From Bolinopsis microptera (Eukaryota; Ctenophora; Tentaculata; Lobata; Bolinopsidae), in NCBI RefSeq assembly GCF_026151205.1, contig NC_087078.1, positions 2,063,675 to 2,127,674 of the forward strand: DNA of 64,000 bases. The letters are read 5' to 3'. Every line of letters begins with the position of its first letter. Position 1 is the first letter of the stretch. Shown here one piece after another: positions 1 to 10,897 of this stretch. The notes beneath the pieces were generated by a model. The model saw nothing but the letters and a program-made list of their open reading frames with translations, was not told the DNA's origin and made no database searches. A program made the position numbers and the translations under genes.

Positions 1-2180
1 GTGGCGTACAACGTTTGCCCGGGCGTTACGCCCACTGCTTCGTCTTATAGTTTTAACTTGCCAACAATCGATTAATTTAAATTCAATTAACCGCACGACC
101 ATCATCATGATGATGCATGCGTAATACTACAACGTTGACGCTCGCGTTCAAAATTGCAACATATTTGCTCCGTTTAATTGTACGAACAGAACATAAAACA
201 GCGAGATCATAGTAGCAATAGAGCCTCGCCCATGTCACCCCTTAACCATGTCCCTCCACCAGGACCATGTCGCACTGTCTCAGCAGAACTGCGCTGTTCC
301 TTCGCCAACCGTCATCATTACTTTTGCTACATCCTCCAGGATCTAAAATTGGGGTTTGGTCTCATTAGAAAAAAAAGTGAATTGCTGACGTTTATTTTGA
401 ACGTCTTTTAAATGTTCCCTGACACACGTACTGATGGAATTTTAAAGCGTGCGCTAAAACGAATCAGCTGCCAGATTGAAAATTTTCGCTTTTTTGTTTG
501 ACAACCCTTCCCCATCAATCGAGTAAAAATAGACTTATAAAATTACGCAGTCTACAAATTAAATCAATTTAATGAATCGATAGTAATATGAATCAATTAT
601 TATTATTAAAATCGTCTCTTAACCTCCAAATTCACCGAGGACCGAAGTCCAGTTTACTGGTAAATCTGGGCAGAGGAGTCCTAAGATATCAATAGTGAAT
701 TATCCCCCCACAAAAATCGTATCGTTATCATACTCCTCTTCCATGCTTCGTTTAGCTCTTCCCTCTTTGACAATCCGGAGTTTGAGTTCAGTATAAACAC
801 ACCAAATATTAATGTTCCATCGTACAAGACTGAAAGATTAAACAAATTTTAATTTCACTAAAAAAGTGGTTCTAAAGTCTAATTTTTTTTTTTTTTTCCC
901 GTTTATAAACTAGCTTCTAATATGATCGGATAAAAAAGTGTTTAGTTTCGTGCCAGTACGAAACACTTAAGTTTAGATAAGACTGTTATGAACCTAGCCA
1001 TAACACCTTAAACCTATACTCACAACGACGGTAATAGTTTCATTTCCGCAAGTAATTCCAGGGACCGTAGCTTGAAAAGCAAGAAAATGAAATAATCAGC
1101 ACATCGTTATTCTCACGTCATCACACAAGCGGCCAATACGACTCGGGTCCAAAAGCCGCTCGATCATCCTGTAGCACCGAGCGACACTATCCCCCAACTT
1201 CGTACAAGTGAAGACGTGGGTTAACTTCACTAAGAGGTTTGGTTCCTACCCCCCGCCGGTTCGGTTCATTTTCCCGCATTACCTGGACAAGTTATAATTT
1301 TGTTGAAAAAGACAGTAGAGCGTTATCCAGTGCTCAACTATAGTAGCATGATCCTGACGAAACTACCGTGTTAGTAGTTACCTAACTTAGGTACAGTGTG
1401 TTTATTTGATCAATAAATAATACAATAAGTAGGGTTCACTTTTAATAAAAGTATCAGCAATAATCAAAATAACAATTTATTATCGAAAGCTGAGTTCCCA
1501 CCTTCAACTTCAAGCGTTGCAACAAACCTGTTGGGATGTGCTATGTACTATACCCGATCTCCTGAATGCCCAAAATCTGTACGCCACTATCCCTCATGCA
1601 TACACGGACACCCACTCATCCCCTTGGATTGGTTCTCTTATTTTCGTACATTATGAGTTCCACAAGAATTTCCTTCTGGCCACGTAGTATAGGGTACCAC
1701 AGCCTTTTGCTTGAAAGAGGGGGAGCAGAGAAATTTGTGTGACCCGCCGGTCAGAGATAAGGTGTGTGCCCAGGTAAATAACCCACACACCACTGCTGTT
1801 TTCTGACAAAAGTGCTTAAGTAACATTTTGGGGAAAGTTCCGGGTTTTTTGGTCTAACTTTGTTTATGGTCAGAACTATCCCTGAGAGGACCAGTGGATA
1901 CATTCGCCTACACCCCCGAACCACTTTTTTTGGAACCCCCTAAAATTGCAAAAATTGGCATTTTTTCTGAGAAAAGTGCTAAATAACATTTTGGAAAACC
2001 TGGTTGCCGTTATTTCAAAATGGTGCATTTGGGGAACTGAAAAGGGGCATTGTGTCTTCGTCCCAAAACTGGCCTATTGACGGCAATTGGTGATTCGTGG
2101 TCTTGGCCTGAAAAAAACAATTTATTGCACTTAAGCACTTTTGTGAAACGAGCTCGATTCTCACAAAAGTGCTTAATATA
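1..2180. repeat. Degraded copy of the 37.1-39.3 kb block
   Basis: This stretch follows 37137-39330 almost end to end. It includes two exon remnants of the secreted-protein gene, a LINE endonuclease fragment and the left end of the DUF7869-like transposon. It differs mainly by many single-base gains and losses, whereas the 37 kb and 59.8 kb copies agree well with each other over the part they share. No reading frame survives. Either this is an old pseudogenised duplicate or it is poorly polished sequence at a contig end. Confidence 0.8.
610..1290 (-). pseudogene. Remnant of last two exons of the secreted-protein gene
   Basis: The segments near 610-838 and 1018-1290 match, on the minus strand, the two exons at 37729-37964 and 38159-38426. 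Single-base indels break both frames, so nothing coding remains. The upstream exons with the signal peptide, present at 61.2-62.05 kb, are absent here. After the exon block the sequence passes into the same LINE endonuclease fragment as at 38.69 kb, so this copy shares that rearrangement. Confidence 0.65.
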
Positions 2181-3123
2181 ATGCCATTGATTTAAGCAAT
2201 CAATAACGGATAGGAATTTTTCAGCATATTTTTTACATGTACACTTTTATGCCACTACATACTGACTACTGTCAGCAATTAACTAAAAATATGTAAACCT
2301 GTGTTTTGGGTAGCTGACAAACCGACTTCACGTTGCACTCAACTGAGTCACATATTATCACAATAATTGTCTCATATATAAACACTAGACACTGAATATT
2401 GGTGTATTGTCAAACTCAGTGATATTGAAATTAAAATCAATTTTTGATAATAATCGATATTCTTAGAGATTTACTATATTATAAATATCTCCGGGATTTC
2501 GACGCGGGATCATATTATCACTCAGCCCGGCCCGCTGTTAGATAAACATCTCAAGGTGATATCATCCCGCCCCGGAAATTTGTATAAACCCGGCCCGCTT
2601 TTTAGTCGTAACTGATGTTTATCATTCAATTCTCCGACTTACAATAATCAATGATACTGCTGATTAGAACTCGATAATAGTAGAACAGTTAGACGTGCGA
2701 TCACGTGGGCGCGTCACGTGCGTACCACGTGCCACCAATAGCATACGCCGAGTCTATACCATTTGACACGAAAGCGCACCACGTGATATGAAACATCGTA
2801 ACCGTCCACTTCTTTTACACGCAAATTCCTCGGAACGTTGCCAAAGCAGCTAATTCTTGGAATTTCTCCAACGCGTGGCGTGAGAAGTTGGCGACTAGCC
2901 AGCTACCCTTGTCCGTGCCCTAAAAATGGTATTGTTTTGCTTGCTCTCCTTTCAGCTCTTGTTCCTGCTAACGTTCAAGCTATTGCTCCACTATGACAGA
3001 TCGGTTTGACATTCAGATTGAAATAAAAACTATTTTATCACTCTCTTCTAAAGTATAAATCCCTTGTCGAAATCGCCGGAGATAATTATAATCCATAAAC
3101 ACTTCACGCTCAGGGCTAAATAA
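2181..3123. other. Non-coding stretch, no gene seen
   Basis: No credible exon is visible on either strand. The stretch has a few GC-rich islands in AT-rich DNA and several CACGTG E-box-like hexamers around 2703-2790. Confidence 0.4.
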
Positions 3124-3261
3124 ATGTAATCCCTCAGCTGGCGCTTCGGGATTACATATTAACACAAAACTCGTGCGCTGCGCGCACTCGTATGTGTTTA
3201 TCAGATCATCCCGCTAGCGCGGGATGATCTGTTATATAAACCCTTTGCGTGGCGGGTTTAT
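3124..3261. repeat. Cluster of four hairpins
   Basis: Four inverted repeats follow one another. 3124-3157 has 10-bp arms (ATGTAATCCC / GGGATTACAT). 3173-3187 is GTGCGC-TGC-GCGCAC. 3202-3231 has 13-bp arms (CAGATCATCCCGC) with loop TAGC. Near 3236-3261 the arms are ATAAACCC / GGGTTTAT. The hairpins stand out as GC-rich islands in AT-rich DNA. Confidence 0.7.
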
Positions 3262-3299
3262 GTTATTGTCATAAATGTGGAATGCCGTCGGGCTTGGTG

Positions 3300-3370
3300 G
3301 ACGGTGGTCCGGTGGCGTGACTGGGATTTTACAACTGAGAGATTAGGAGTTCGATCTCCGTGCTGTAAGT
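3300..3370 (+). repeat. tRNA-like SINE head
   Basis: Box A-like TGGCGTGACTGG (3313-3324) is followed by a good box B, GAGTTCGATCTCC, set in a short T-arm-like stem with loop TTCGATC. The acceptor and anticodon arms are poor, so this is more likely the Pol III promoter head of a SINE than a working tRNA. Confidence 0.45.
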
Positions 3371-3375
3371 GTAGC

Positions 3376-4760
3376 ACCAAGTACAAGCAAGCTGGTGGTG
3401 TATTTATCCGCGAGCTAATAACTGATTCATTCGAGTAAGCCATGAACAGTCTGAAGTCAAACAAACTCTCAAACAAACACAATATAACCCAAACTAAAAG
3501 CCAGACTGAAAGTTCTGGAAGCTAGTACAAGATGTATAGTGAGTGTATAATATTAATACGCCAGGTGTGGAGTGTAATAAGTCAGAATGTTTGTCAATAT
3601 TGCAATATATAATATAAGTTTTTTAAATACAAGAATGATGTATCAGCAATCAGTCGCCAGTACCAGCCTGGTTAATGACTAAACAAGGGACAAGACCGGT
3701 TAAATTGCTCCAATCAGGGATGGTGCTATTAAGTATAGGCTTACACGGAAAACGAAACACAGTCGATGTGGCAAATTATCGATAAAAGTTCAAAACAACA
3801 GCATATTCAGAACCTCATCGCATAGTCCTACAAAATTGGGTTAGTAATTTAAGAATTTACTTTGAGCATGATAGGAAGTACATTTTTAGGTGTAGGGTTA
3901 CCAAGAAAATAATTACCGCTGCCTAGCTGGTAGATTAGATTAGATTAGATTAAGAATAATGACATAAACATCATCACTAGTTTTAAACAATCTTTCTGAT
4001 TTCCTCATTATCAGAACTGTGAACATTTCACAGCCTTCGTCATTTAAAAACAAACAAATTCTATAACTAACATAATTGTCATAATTTATTTACATATAAA
4101 AAAGTTTAAAAAGTTAAAAACCGTTAATTTAAAAAATAAATAAATAAAAACAAATTCATGAGATAAAATAATGTAACTCAGTAGTTTCAATTCAAAATTC
4201 AAATCAATTTTATTAATTTACAATTTTACAATTGCATTTACACAAGACCAAAATATCTGCAATGAAGCAACAACATAATTTATGAATTACGAAGGTTAGA
4301 GAAATATTCATGTAACTCAACACCACTAGATTGCAGCTAGACTCTGCACTACATTATACATTATACACACAGACAAACATAATCCTTCGAATTATAAGTA
4401 AGATAGTCGATAGATAGCGTTGGACTGTTTAAATTGTTCTAGACATAGTAATAATCAACAACATGAACATACAAATAATCTGACTTGAGAAAAAGCTAAA
4501 CTGGCAGCAGTAAACGAAGGATGAAACAAAATAACTGACCTACACTGAATCTTGAAATCTTCTGACTGGATTATATAATAGCATTCGAGGTGATATCTCG
4601 CATACGTATCGAATATTTTAAGATCCGTGGTTATAGTGGTTACACTGAAGAATCGAATGGAACCGGGGAAGTCGTGAAGTAATACGGATTTCCATCATTG
4701 ATTCGATTATGTGCTCCTTCTAGACTAGTGATAATACAGATAGCCGGACAATTGCCACGG
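3376..4760. other. AT-rich intergenic stretch
   Basis: No gene is recognised. A short TAGAT/GATTA microsatellite lies at 3931-3953. The rest is low-complexity AT-rich sequence with stop codons in all frames. Confidence 0.4.
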
Positions 4761-5095
4761 TGTTAGTAGGCTTCTTTATTTGTTAGTAGGCTTCTTTATT
4801 TGTTAGTAGGCTTCTTTATTTGTTAGTAGGCTTCTTTATTTGTTAGTAGGCTTCTTTATTTGTTAGTAGGCTTCTTTATTTGTTAGTAGGCTTCTTTATT
4901 TGTTAGTAGGCTTCTTTATTTGTTAGTAGGCTTCTTTATTTGTTAGTAGGCTTCTTTATTTGTTAGTAGGCTTCTTTATTTGTTAGTAGGCTTCTTTATT
5001 TGTTAGTAGGCTTCTTTATTTGTTAGTAGGCTTCTTTATTTGTTAGTAGGCTTCTTTATTTGTTAGTAGGCTTCTTTATTTGTTAGTAGGCTTCT
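4761..5095. repeat. Perfect 20-bp tandem repeat, 16.75 copies
   Basis: The unit TGTTAGTAGGCTTCTTTATT repeats with exact 20-bp register from 4761 to 5080, followed by a 15-bp partial unit to 5095. I see no substitution in any copy. On the minus strand each unit contains TACTAACA. Confidence 0.97.
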
Positions 5096-5638
5096 CGTGT
5101 TCTATCTAGACTTTTAAGGTTCGTAAAAATTACACGATGTCCTAAAAAAGGAGAAAAAGTTATTTTTGTTTATAACCCTCCTCGAATTTAACCTAACGAA
5201 GCTTAACACTTTTAAAATAATGTGCTATGCAGATAACCTTGTTACGCATTGAGGACCTTGAGGCACTGCACTTTGAGGCCCTTGAGGCACCTGAGTCACC
5301 AATTTGTCTCTGTGCCTCAATAACTAGGATGATGACACGTTTGTTGATTGTGGAACTATACAAAATAAGTACCTTACACAGTTTACTTCACACCTCATAT
5401 CACTGCTAACGAGCCAATTTGACGTACTTCGTACGTACGTGTATGTTCCTTATCTTAGGCCGAACTCGACTACTACATTTAATCACCTCAGTTTCTGATA
5501 TGCTTGATAGGCTGTTACTCTCAAATATCAGAGCTCTTAACAGCAAACGAAGTTCAAATATCGCTTAACTGTAGTTAATGGAAATCATATTGTTTCTCTT
5601 ACCAATTACCTCAGATATTATACGTTTGTTGATCACAG

Positions 5639-7987
5639 GGGCACGTGACAGCAGTCAAAGACCAGCAATCTTGTGGATCATGTTGGGCATTTGCTGGAGT
5701 TGGAGCTTTTGAGGGATCTTACTCATCTGCTACTGGGGTCCTCAAATCTTTTAGTGAAAAGGTTTACTTCTTATTCAGTTGAATGTTCAATAATATTTGT
5801 AATTTGCAACATAACAGGCAATTTGTTTTATAATTCTAACTAGGCAGCTGCGAAATTAAAATTTTTAAATGAGGTACCTAACTTTTGATTTTTCGACTAT
5901 ATATCAGCCTCTACTCTTCGGACGCTGACAGAAAAATTAGTTTTGTTAAGGTTCTGGTTAACAAAATAGCCAATTGCGAAGATAGAAAAAATTCAAAATA
6001 GCAGACAATAATGTAATATGCACGAAGAGGCAAGAGCGATTCAATATTTTGTCACCCAACTAGTTCTGATTATATTTCAGGAAGCGTTAGACTGCAGTTA
6101 TCCCGAGGAAAAGGATGGCTGTAGAGGAGGCTGGTACACATCAGTGTGGAGCTACATCCAGTCAGCTGGTAGACTAGCTGCTATGACGGATATACCTTAC
6201 TTTCCAGCAGGTTTCAAAGTGAATCTACTTCTTAACATAATCCAACAGCAATCAGGACCTTTTTATTTTAGAAATACTGCCGAAATTTCAATTTGAATTG
6301 TCTGATGAAAACGATAGAAAATGGCCCTTTTTAAACTTTTCACGCTCTCAGCTGATAAATGTAGCCGATGGAAAGAAAAAGCCAACGGAATAAAGAATGC
6401 GGACTACATCGGTCACTACAAAGCCTCCTCAAGCTCGCTGGAGAGGATTTTAACAATGTATATCCCAGCAGCGGCATTTACAGTAGAGGATGAATTTTAC
6501 GCGTACAAGTAAGATAGTAATAACTTGTGTGAGCATTAAAAACTTATCATATTCTTGAGACAAATGTCATCTTTTATTAAATAGAGGCGGGACTTATACT
6601 AGAATGATAGCATGAAAATTTACTAAGAGTAAATTTTTCCGGTTCCAGAAGGATCATACCCAGAGCCTTAGGTTAGGTCACTCCGGTTTGATTTAGTTCC
6701 TCGGGCATAGTAAGACTCTTAGTGTGTGTGGAGAATAAAACTATATTAGAGATATTATGTTGGTTGTCGAAGGAGACGATGATTAATCACTCTACACTCA
6801 ACTGTCACGTGACTTTTTCAACCCGTTCTCTACCTGGCCCTGAACCACTATTCAAAATCCTAACCCTCTAATCTGATCCCATCCCTAACCCTAACCCAAT
6901 TCCTGACAAAAGCATATGCTGAAACCCTAACCCTAACGAGAAATTAAACAAAATTCCTTATTATACTGTCGTATCACGTGATTGCAAGACAGTTTTTCGC
7001 CAATATCTCGCCAGGGGAGCATTTTAACCCTATGTCATGGGGGTGATTTGGAATCAGCGTCCAAAAATACATCGATTCGTCTGTTTTTTTGTTTGGGGAC
7101 CGGTTTTTTGGTACACCGGCCAATGTTTACAAAATCATCTGATACATAACAATATGATTTTATTTAATACCTATATAACTATAAGTGAAAATAAGAGTTG
7201 AAAATGATGATGTAATCTTTGAAAAACCTACCTCGTTCCCCAAAATCCACGTTTTTCTGCAAAAACGACCATTCGTAACCTTTCACTATTACCTTTTTTA
7301 CAAAAAAGAGTGAATGGAAAAAATCTCGAAGATTGATTGTAGAGTGATTTAGCACGCTCGTGTCGAAGATGTCGTTGACTGAAAGGTATAATAGTCCTGA
7401 AAGTACTGCCCACAAAGTTGTGTAATGGCTCGGCACTCTGTATGGTAATTGTAACTGTGATTATTTGGAATCTAAAAAGTGAAATATTTTCAGGGATGGT
7501 GTGTACAGTGGATGTGAAACCCCCAAAAGGGTAAATCACGGGGTTGTTATTGTTGGGTATGCTCCTCGATATTGGGAGGTTAAGAACAGGTTACAGGGAA
7601 TATTTCCTTTTTTTCTAGTTCACCTTTATCAGGATAGACACGAACATTTATCTATCAAAGATCAATATACTAAATTATAATTAATACAGATTCTTAATAA
7701 ATGTTCTCCACAGCTTCTTTGTATATCGCCAGGTTTCCTCAGTAAAATCTAACCTTATCTCCTCTTCCAGTTGGGGATCTGACTGGGGAGACAAAGGGTT
7801 TGCGAAGTTCTCCAGAACACGTGTAAACATGTGTCAGATCACGTCACGTGTCATGTATACTGTTGTTATTGGGAGAGATAGAGGGGAGCACGATCAACCT
7901 GACGTCATACCTGGTATTGGTTACTTTCCAGATTACTTTCAGTGGTTACTTTCCATGGTTACCTTCCGTGGTTACTTTCCGTGGTAA
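5639..7987 (+). CDS. Papain-like (C1A) cysteine protease, mature-domain exons
   Basis: Five exons with consistent phase encode a mature papain-fold peptidase: 5639-5761, 6081-6210, 6352-6508, 7494-7589 and 7771-7987. Exon 1 holds [13 protein letters not shown] with the oxyanion Gln and catalytic Cys. Exon 2 carries the Cys-rich DGCRGGW segment. Exon 3 ends EDEFYAYK. Exon 4 has catalytic His in [10 protein letters not shown] and ends at YWEVKN. Exon 5 opens with [11 protein letters not shown], completing the Asn-Ser-Trp-Gly site. All junctions are GT-AG and keep frame. I find no exon for signal peptide or propeptide upstream, so the gene is incomplete here or its first exons are further off or lost. 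The frame stays open past the usual domain end and stops at TAA 7985-7987 inside a minisatellite. The fold and catalytic role are firm; the exact cathepsin type is not. Confidence 0.9.
6779..7350. repeat. Inverted-repeat element with telomere-like core
   Basis: The stretch contains GATTAATCACTCTACACTC, TCACGTGAC, two short CCTAACCCTAACCC runs and a GC-rich tail around CATGGGGGTGATTTGG. It matches 43843-44190 in the opposite orientation. This copy has extra sequence near 7085-7325, and the far-end match resumes at 7327-7350. It lies in the last large intron of the protease gene. Confidence 0.6.
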
Positions 7988-8165
7988 CTTTCCATGGTTA
8001 CTTTCCGTGGTTACTTTCCATGGTTACTTTTCATGGTTACTTACCGTGGTTACTTTTCATGGTTACTTTCCATGGTTACTTTCCGTGGTTACTTTCCATG
8101 GTTACTTACCATGGTTACTTTTCATGGTTACTTTTCATGGTTACTTTCCGTGGTTACTTTTTGGT
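7943..8165. repeat. 13-bp minisatellite
   Basis: About 17 imperfect copies of TGGTTACTTTCCG, alternating with TGGTTACTTTCCA, run through this stretch. Because 13 is not a multiple of 3, all three plus frames stay largely open and read as [13 protein letters not shown] periodic peptides. These are not independent genes. The first few units form the 3' end of the protease reading frame. Confidence 0.95.
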
Positions 8166-8415
8166 TCTTTTTTATGATTGCTATACTTTTTGGATGCTTT
8201 TATGTACCTTTTTATTACTTGTTGTTTACCTTTGCGTTACTTTTTTGTTACTTTTTCATTACTTTTTCGTTACTTATTCAAGTTAAGCCTGGCAAGCGAA
8301 AAAAGGTGGAGTCGATATCGTGTCATGAAGTTCATCAAAGTTTAAGTATACGACTATAATATATGGTTCATATCAAACAGTGCAATTTCTAAAATACAAT
8401 TTACCAGACAAATGT

Positions 8416-8546
8416 AACCGTCAAGTCGATAACCGTCAAGTCGATAACCGTCAAGTCGGTAACCGTCAAATCGGTAACCGTCAAGTCGGTAACCGTCAAG
8501 TCGGTAACCGTCAAGTCGGTAACCGTCAAGTCGGTAACCGTCAAGA
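8416..8546. repeat. 15-bp minisatellite
   Basis: About eight copies of AACCGTCAAGTCGGT plus a partial ninth. The first two units end CGAT and one has CAAATCGG. In one frame it reads NRQVG repeats, but there is no gene context. Confidence 0.93.
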
Positions 8547-8656
8547 CAAGTTCTGGAACTGGTCCAAGTAATCAGTTATTTAGAATATATATTCGCATGT
8601 ATCCACACTACATGAAATTGTGCTGTATATGAGTGGTGATTTCGCTCTGAGAATCA

Positions 8657-8728
8657 GGGTCAGTAGCTCAATTGGTAGAGCAAGATACGCGAAATGTCGA
8701 GGTTCTGGGATCATTCCCCAGTTGTCCC
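8657..8728 (+). tRNA. tRNA-like sequence, probably a pseudogene or SINE head
   Basis: The 72 nt can fold as a cloverleaf: D arm around AGCTCAATTGGTAGAGC, T stem CTGGG/CCCAG with 7-nt loop ATCATTC, and a mostly paired acceptor. Box A (TAGCTCAATTGG) is good. The anticodon loop CGCGAAA lacks the universal U33 and the T loop is not TTCGA-type, so function is doubtful. Confidence 0.45.
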
Positions 8729-9198
8729 TAGTTTTTCAGAGTTAATCATCACCTATAGACAGCATGAGAGTAGGCCTGGCCATCTCGAAGTGATGGTCCA
8801 AGTAATGTAATACTAATAGTAAGGAGTACTGTGCTGGAACTTTGCCAGCTCCTGCAATTCGACAGATACGTAGATCAAGAATATTTATAGTTCTTACGTT
8901 AATTCATAGGTCAGGTGACATTTTTTACCTGTCGGTCGTAGTAGGTAGTTAGTCACGTGATACGCGTAATAAAAAAACGTGAACAAAACAGCGGGATTAT
9001 CAGAAATCTATCACGGCTGATTATCCTATCAGTATCCCAGAGGTGTTTATAACCGTGATAGGCTTGCTGAAGTGCTTCTGTTAGTAATAGGCTCACATGT
9101 ACAACTACATCAACTAGTGTCCACTCTCTACCTGTAATACAAGGTACATGATTAGTAGAAGTATAATAGTGACATCACCTAGATAATAAATCATACTG
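8729..9198. other. Upstream region, no gene seen
   Basis: AT-rich stretch with no convincing exon. It lies between the tRNA-like sequence and the promoter region of the 495-residue protein gene, and is present only in unit 1. Confidence 0.35.
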
Positions 9199-9208
9199 GT
9201 ATATAAAC
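9199..9208 (+). promoter_or_regulatory. Possible TATA box for the 495-residue protein gene
   Basis: GGTATATAAAC lies about 210 bp upstream of the ATG at 9410. The corresponding region is missing in units 2 and 3, where the gene is joined to EEP-gene downstream sequence instead. Confidence 0.35.
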
Positions 9209-9409
9209 ATACCAATGTCTTATAAAGTTACGACACCATCTCATCGATAAGTTAATTCTTTGACCACTTGACATGTTCATGGCCGTTTAGGAACGGACTG
9301 TTGTTGTTTTTCTTAACATGGTCATCTTTGAGCAGATGAGTCATCAGTCAACAGCATACAAGTATAAGCAGTGAAAGATTAAACAGATTTGAAACCAAGT
9401 TGGAGAAAT

Positions 9410-10897
9410 ATGTCTTCCAAACCCAAAGATTCGTCCAGAGTCCGACAGAAAGCAACAAACAGTACTGGAGAGTCCTCACGGAGAGGCTCTTCTCTGGAAT
9501 CCGTCCGTGAAGATGAGGAAACAAAAGAAAGAAAAACAATGCAGAGTAAATCAGTAGGAAGCAGACCAAAAGCAGTGCCAACAAATGTTTCTATGATAAA
9601 AGTTCAGGAGGAGAAAATCAATGTTGCAGATGTGAAAAATTTGAAGGATATAACCGCTCTAACAAGCAAGATACTCGAGGAAAACAAAAATGTGGTAGCA
9701 GTCGAGGGAAATTTGAAGAAAAAACTTATTCTCTCCTACTTGCCCCCACCACCAGCTCCGGTCACTATTTTGAAGGAAACAAAGAAGAAGAAGAAGAAGA
9801 AGAAAAAGCGTGTTGAACTGAAGTCACGTGGTACAGTGACAGTTCCACCTCCCATAACAGTAGACTCAGGAACCTGGACACCCTCCCCCAGCACCCGCTC
9901 TCAGAGTGTTAGCACTAATTTGTGTTCCGCTGATGTAGGGGTGCAGGGTGAGGTGGTTAGGAGACGGGAGTTCAGTACGATGACTGAGGAGAGGAGGAAA
10001 CAGGGTGTTACTGTGGGGGTGGGGACAGAGACTCCCGAGGGAGGAAGGGTGGAGAGGAGAGTTGTGACAGTGAACAGAGGAGTGCAAGGAGAACCGTTTA
10101 TAGGAGACAAAGAGAAGGTGAGGAGAAGGATGGTGTCGGTTGGAGTGAGCTATAAACCCCCGACAGGGACAAAGTCTGTTGGAACAGAGATAACGAGGAG
10201 GACCAAAATGACAGAGACTGAGATAACCAAGGTGGAAGATAAAGGACACACAGCAGTTCCCTCCTCAACTCACTGCAGCACTAACACTAGGACGTTACAG
10301 ATTTCAGATAGAGGAACAGTCACAGATACACAAATCTCCCACACCAAGCATCTTTCTACCTCAGATCTCAGGTCCTTTCGGGATGTGGGTACCATCTCCT
10401 CACGACCTCCTTCTGGGAGAGCAAGATCTACCAACACAGAGCTGAAAACGAAGCGTCACATGGCAGTGGGTACGAGCAAAACGTACCATAAAGACATGAC
10501 ACGGCTGGGAAATGAGATGGAGAAGATGAAGGGACAAAGAGTAGAGCTGGAGAAACTAACAAAACAGCTGATGGAAGACCGGGACTTGGCAGAGAGACGG
10601 CTCCTGAGCTTGAAACCCCAGAAGAAGGTCATGAAGCGGTACGTGGTTAACTGCGCGTGCTCTACCACATCCCCTCGCGGGAACCACCCCCGACACAGAC
10701 AGTCCTCTCTCGTCCACTTGTCCTCCTCTTCTACCAGTCTAAGTTCTGACGGTTCTACTAGACCTAGGAGCAGAGTTCACAGTATGATTATATCAGAACC
10801 GGACAAAGATGAGGGATGGAATGTTAGGGTTCTTACTCCGGCTAAATTATCGGACTTCAATAATCAGTATATCACAAGGGACAGTAACTTTTACTGA
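9410..10897 (+). CDS. Basic coiled-coil protein with repeated T-x-T/VGT/VQG motifs
   Basis: A single-exon frame of 495 residues. I place the start at ATG 9410 because the open frame upstream begins only with TTG. The first third is Ser/Lys rich, with a PPPPAP stretch near 110-116 followed by a run of nine or ten lysines. Residues about 139-356 hold a series of short spaced motifs: VGVQGE (176-181), FSTMTE (188-193), VGVGTE (202-207), RGVQGE (223-228), SVGTE (256-260), CSTNT (289-293), RGTVTD (301-306), RDVGTI (324-329), RSTNTE (340-345) and AVGTS (352-356). Residues about 362-403 form a likely coiled coil. The tail is Ser-rich and ends RDSNFY. There is no signal peptide or membrane segment. 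I do not recognise the family. The motif array resembles dynein light chain LC8-binding sites, which would fit a cytoplasmic scaffold, but that is inference. Confidence 0.75.
   Translation: MSSKPKDSSRVRQKATNSTGESSRRGSSLESVREDEETKERKTMQSKSVGSRPKAVPTNVSMIKVQEEKINVADVKNLKDITALTSKILEENKNVVAVEGNLKKKLILSYLPPPPAPVTILKETKKKKKKKKKRVELKSRGTVTVPPPITVDSGTWTPSPSTRSQSVSTNLCSADVGVQGEVVRRREFSTMTEERRKQGVTVGVGTETPEGGRVERRVVTVNRGVQGEPFIGDKEKVRRRMVSVGVSYKPPTGTKSVGTEITRRTKMTETEITKVEDKGHTAVPSSTHCSTNTRTLQISDRGTVTDTQISHTKHLSTSDLRSFRDVGTISSRPPSGRARSTNTELKTKRHMAVGTSKTYHKDMTRLGNEMEKMKGQRVELEKLTKQLMEDRDLAERRLLSLKPQKKVMKRYVVNCACSTTSPRGNHPRHRQSSLVHLSSSSTSLSSDGSTRPRSRVHSMIISEPDKDEGWNVRVLTPAKLSDFNNQYITRDSNFY

Noticed and set aside
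4761-5095. CRISPR-like array
   Set aside because: Pure head-to-tail tandem repeat with no spacers, in an animal genome.
5227-5409. 60-residue plus-strand open frame as the missing protease propeptide
   Set aside because: No ERFNIN-type pattern, no donor in phase with the exon at 5639, and composition driven by a GAGGCCCTTGAGGCAC repeat.
6303-6321. CTGATGA...GAAA resembling a hammerhead ribozyme core
   Set aside because: The intervening bases do not form stem II and no flanking stems I or III are seen.
7848-8359. Three overlapping [13 protein letters not shown] open frames
   Set aside because: Produced by the 13-bp minisatellite reading open in all frames; only the first few units form the end of the protease frame.
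8380-8571. NRQVG repeat open frame as a gene
   Set aside because: Minisatellite only; no promoter, partner exon or copy elsewhere in the window.
9866-10249. Minus-strand open frames opposite the 495-residue gene (also at 47082)
   Set aside because: Antisense shadows of a low-complexity basic coding region; no splice or start evidence.
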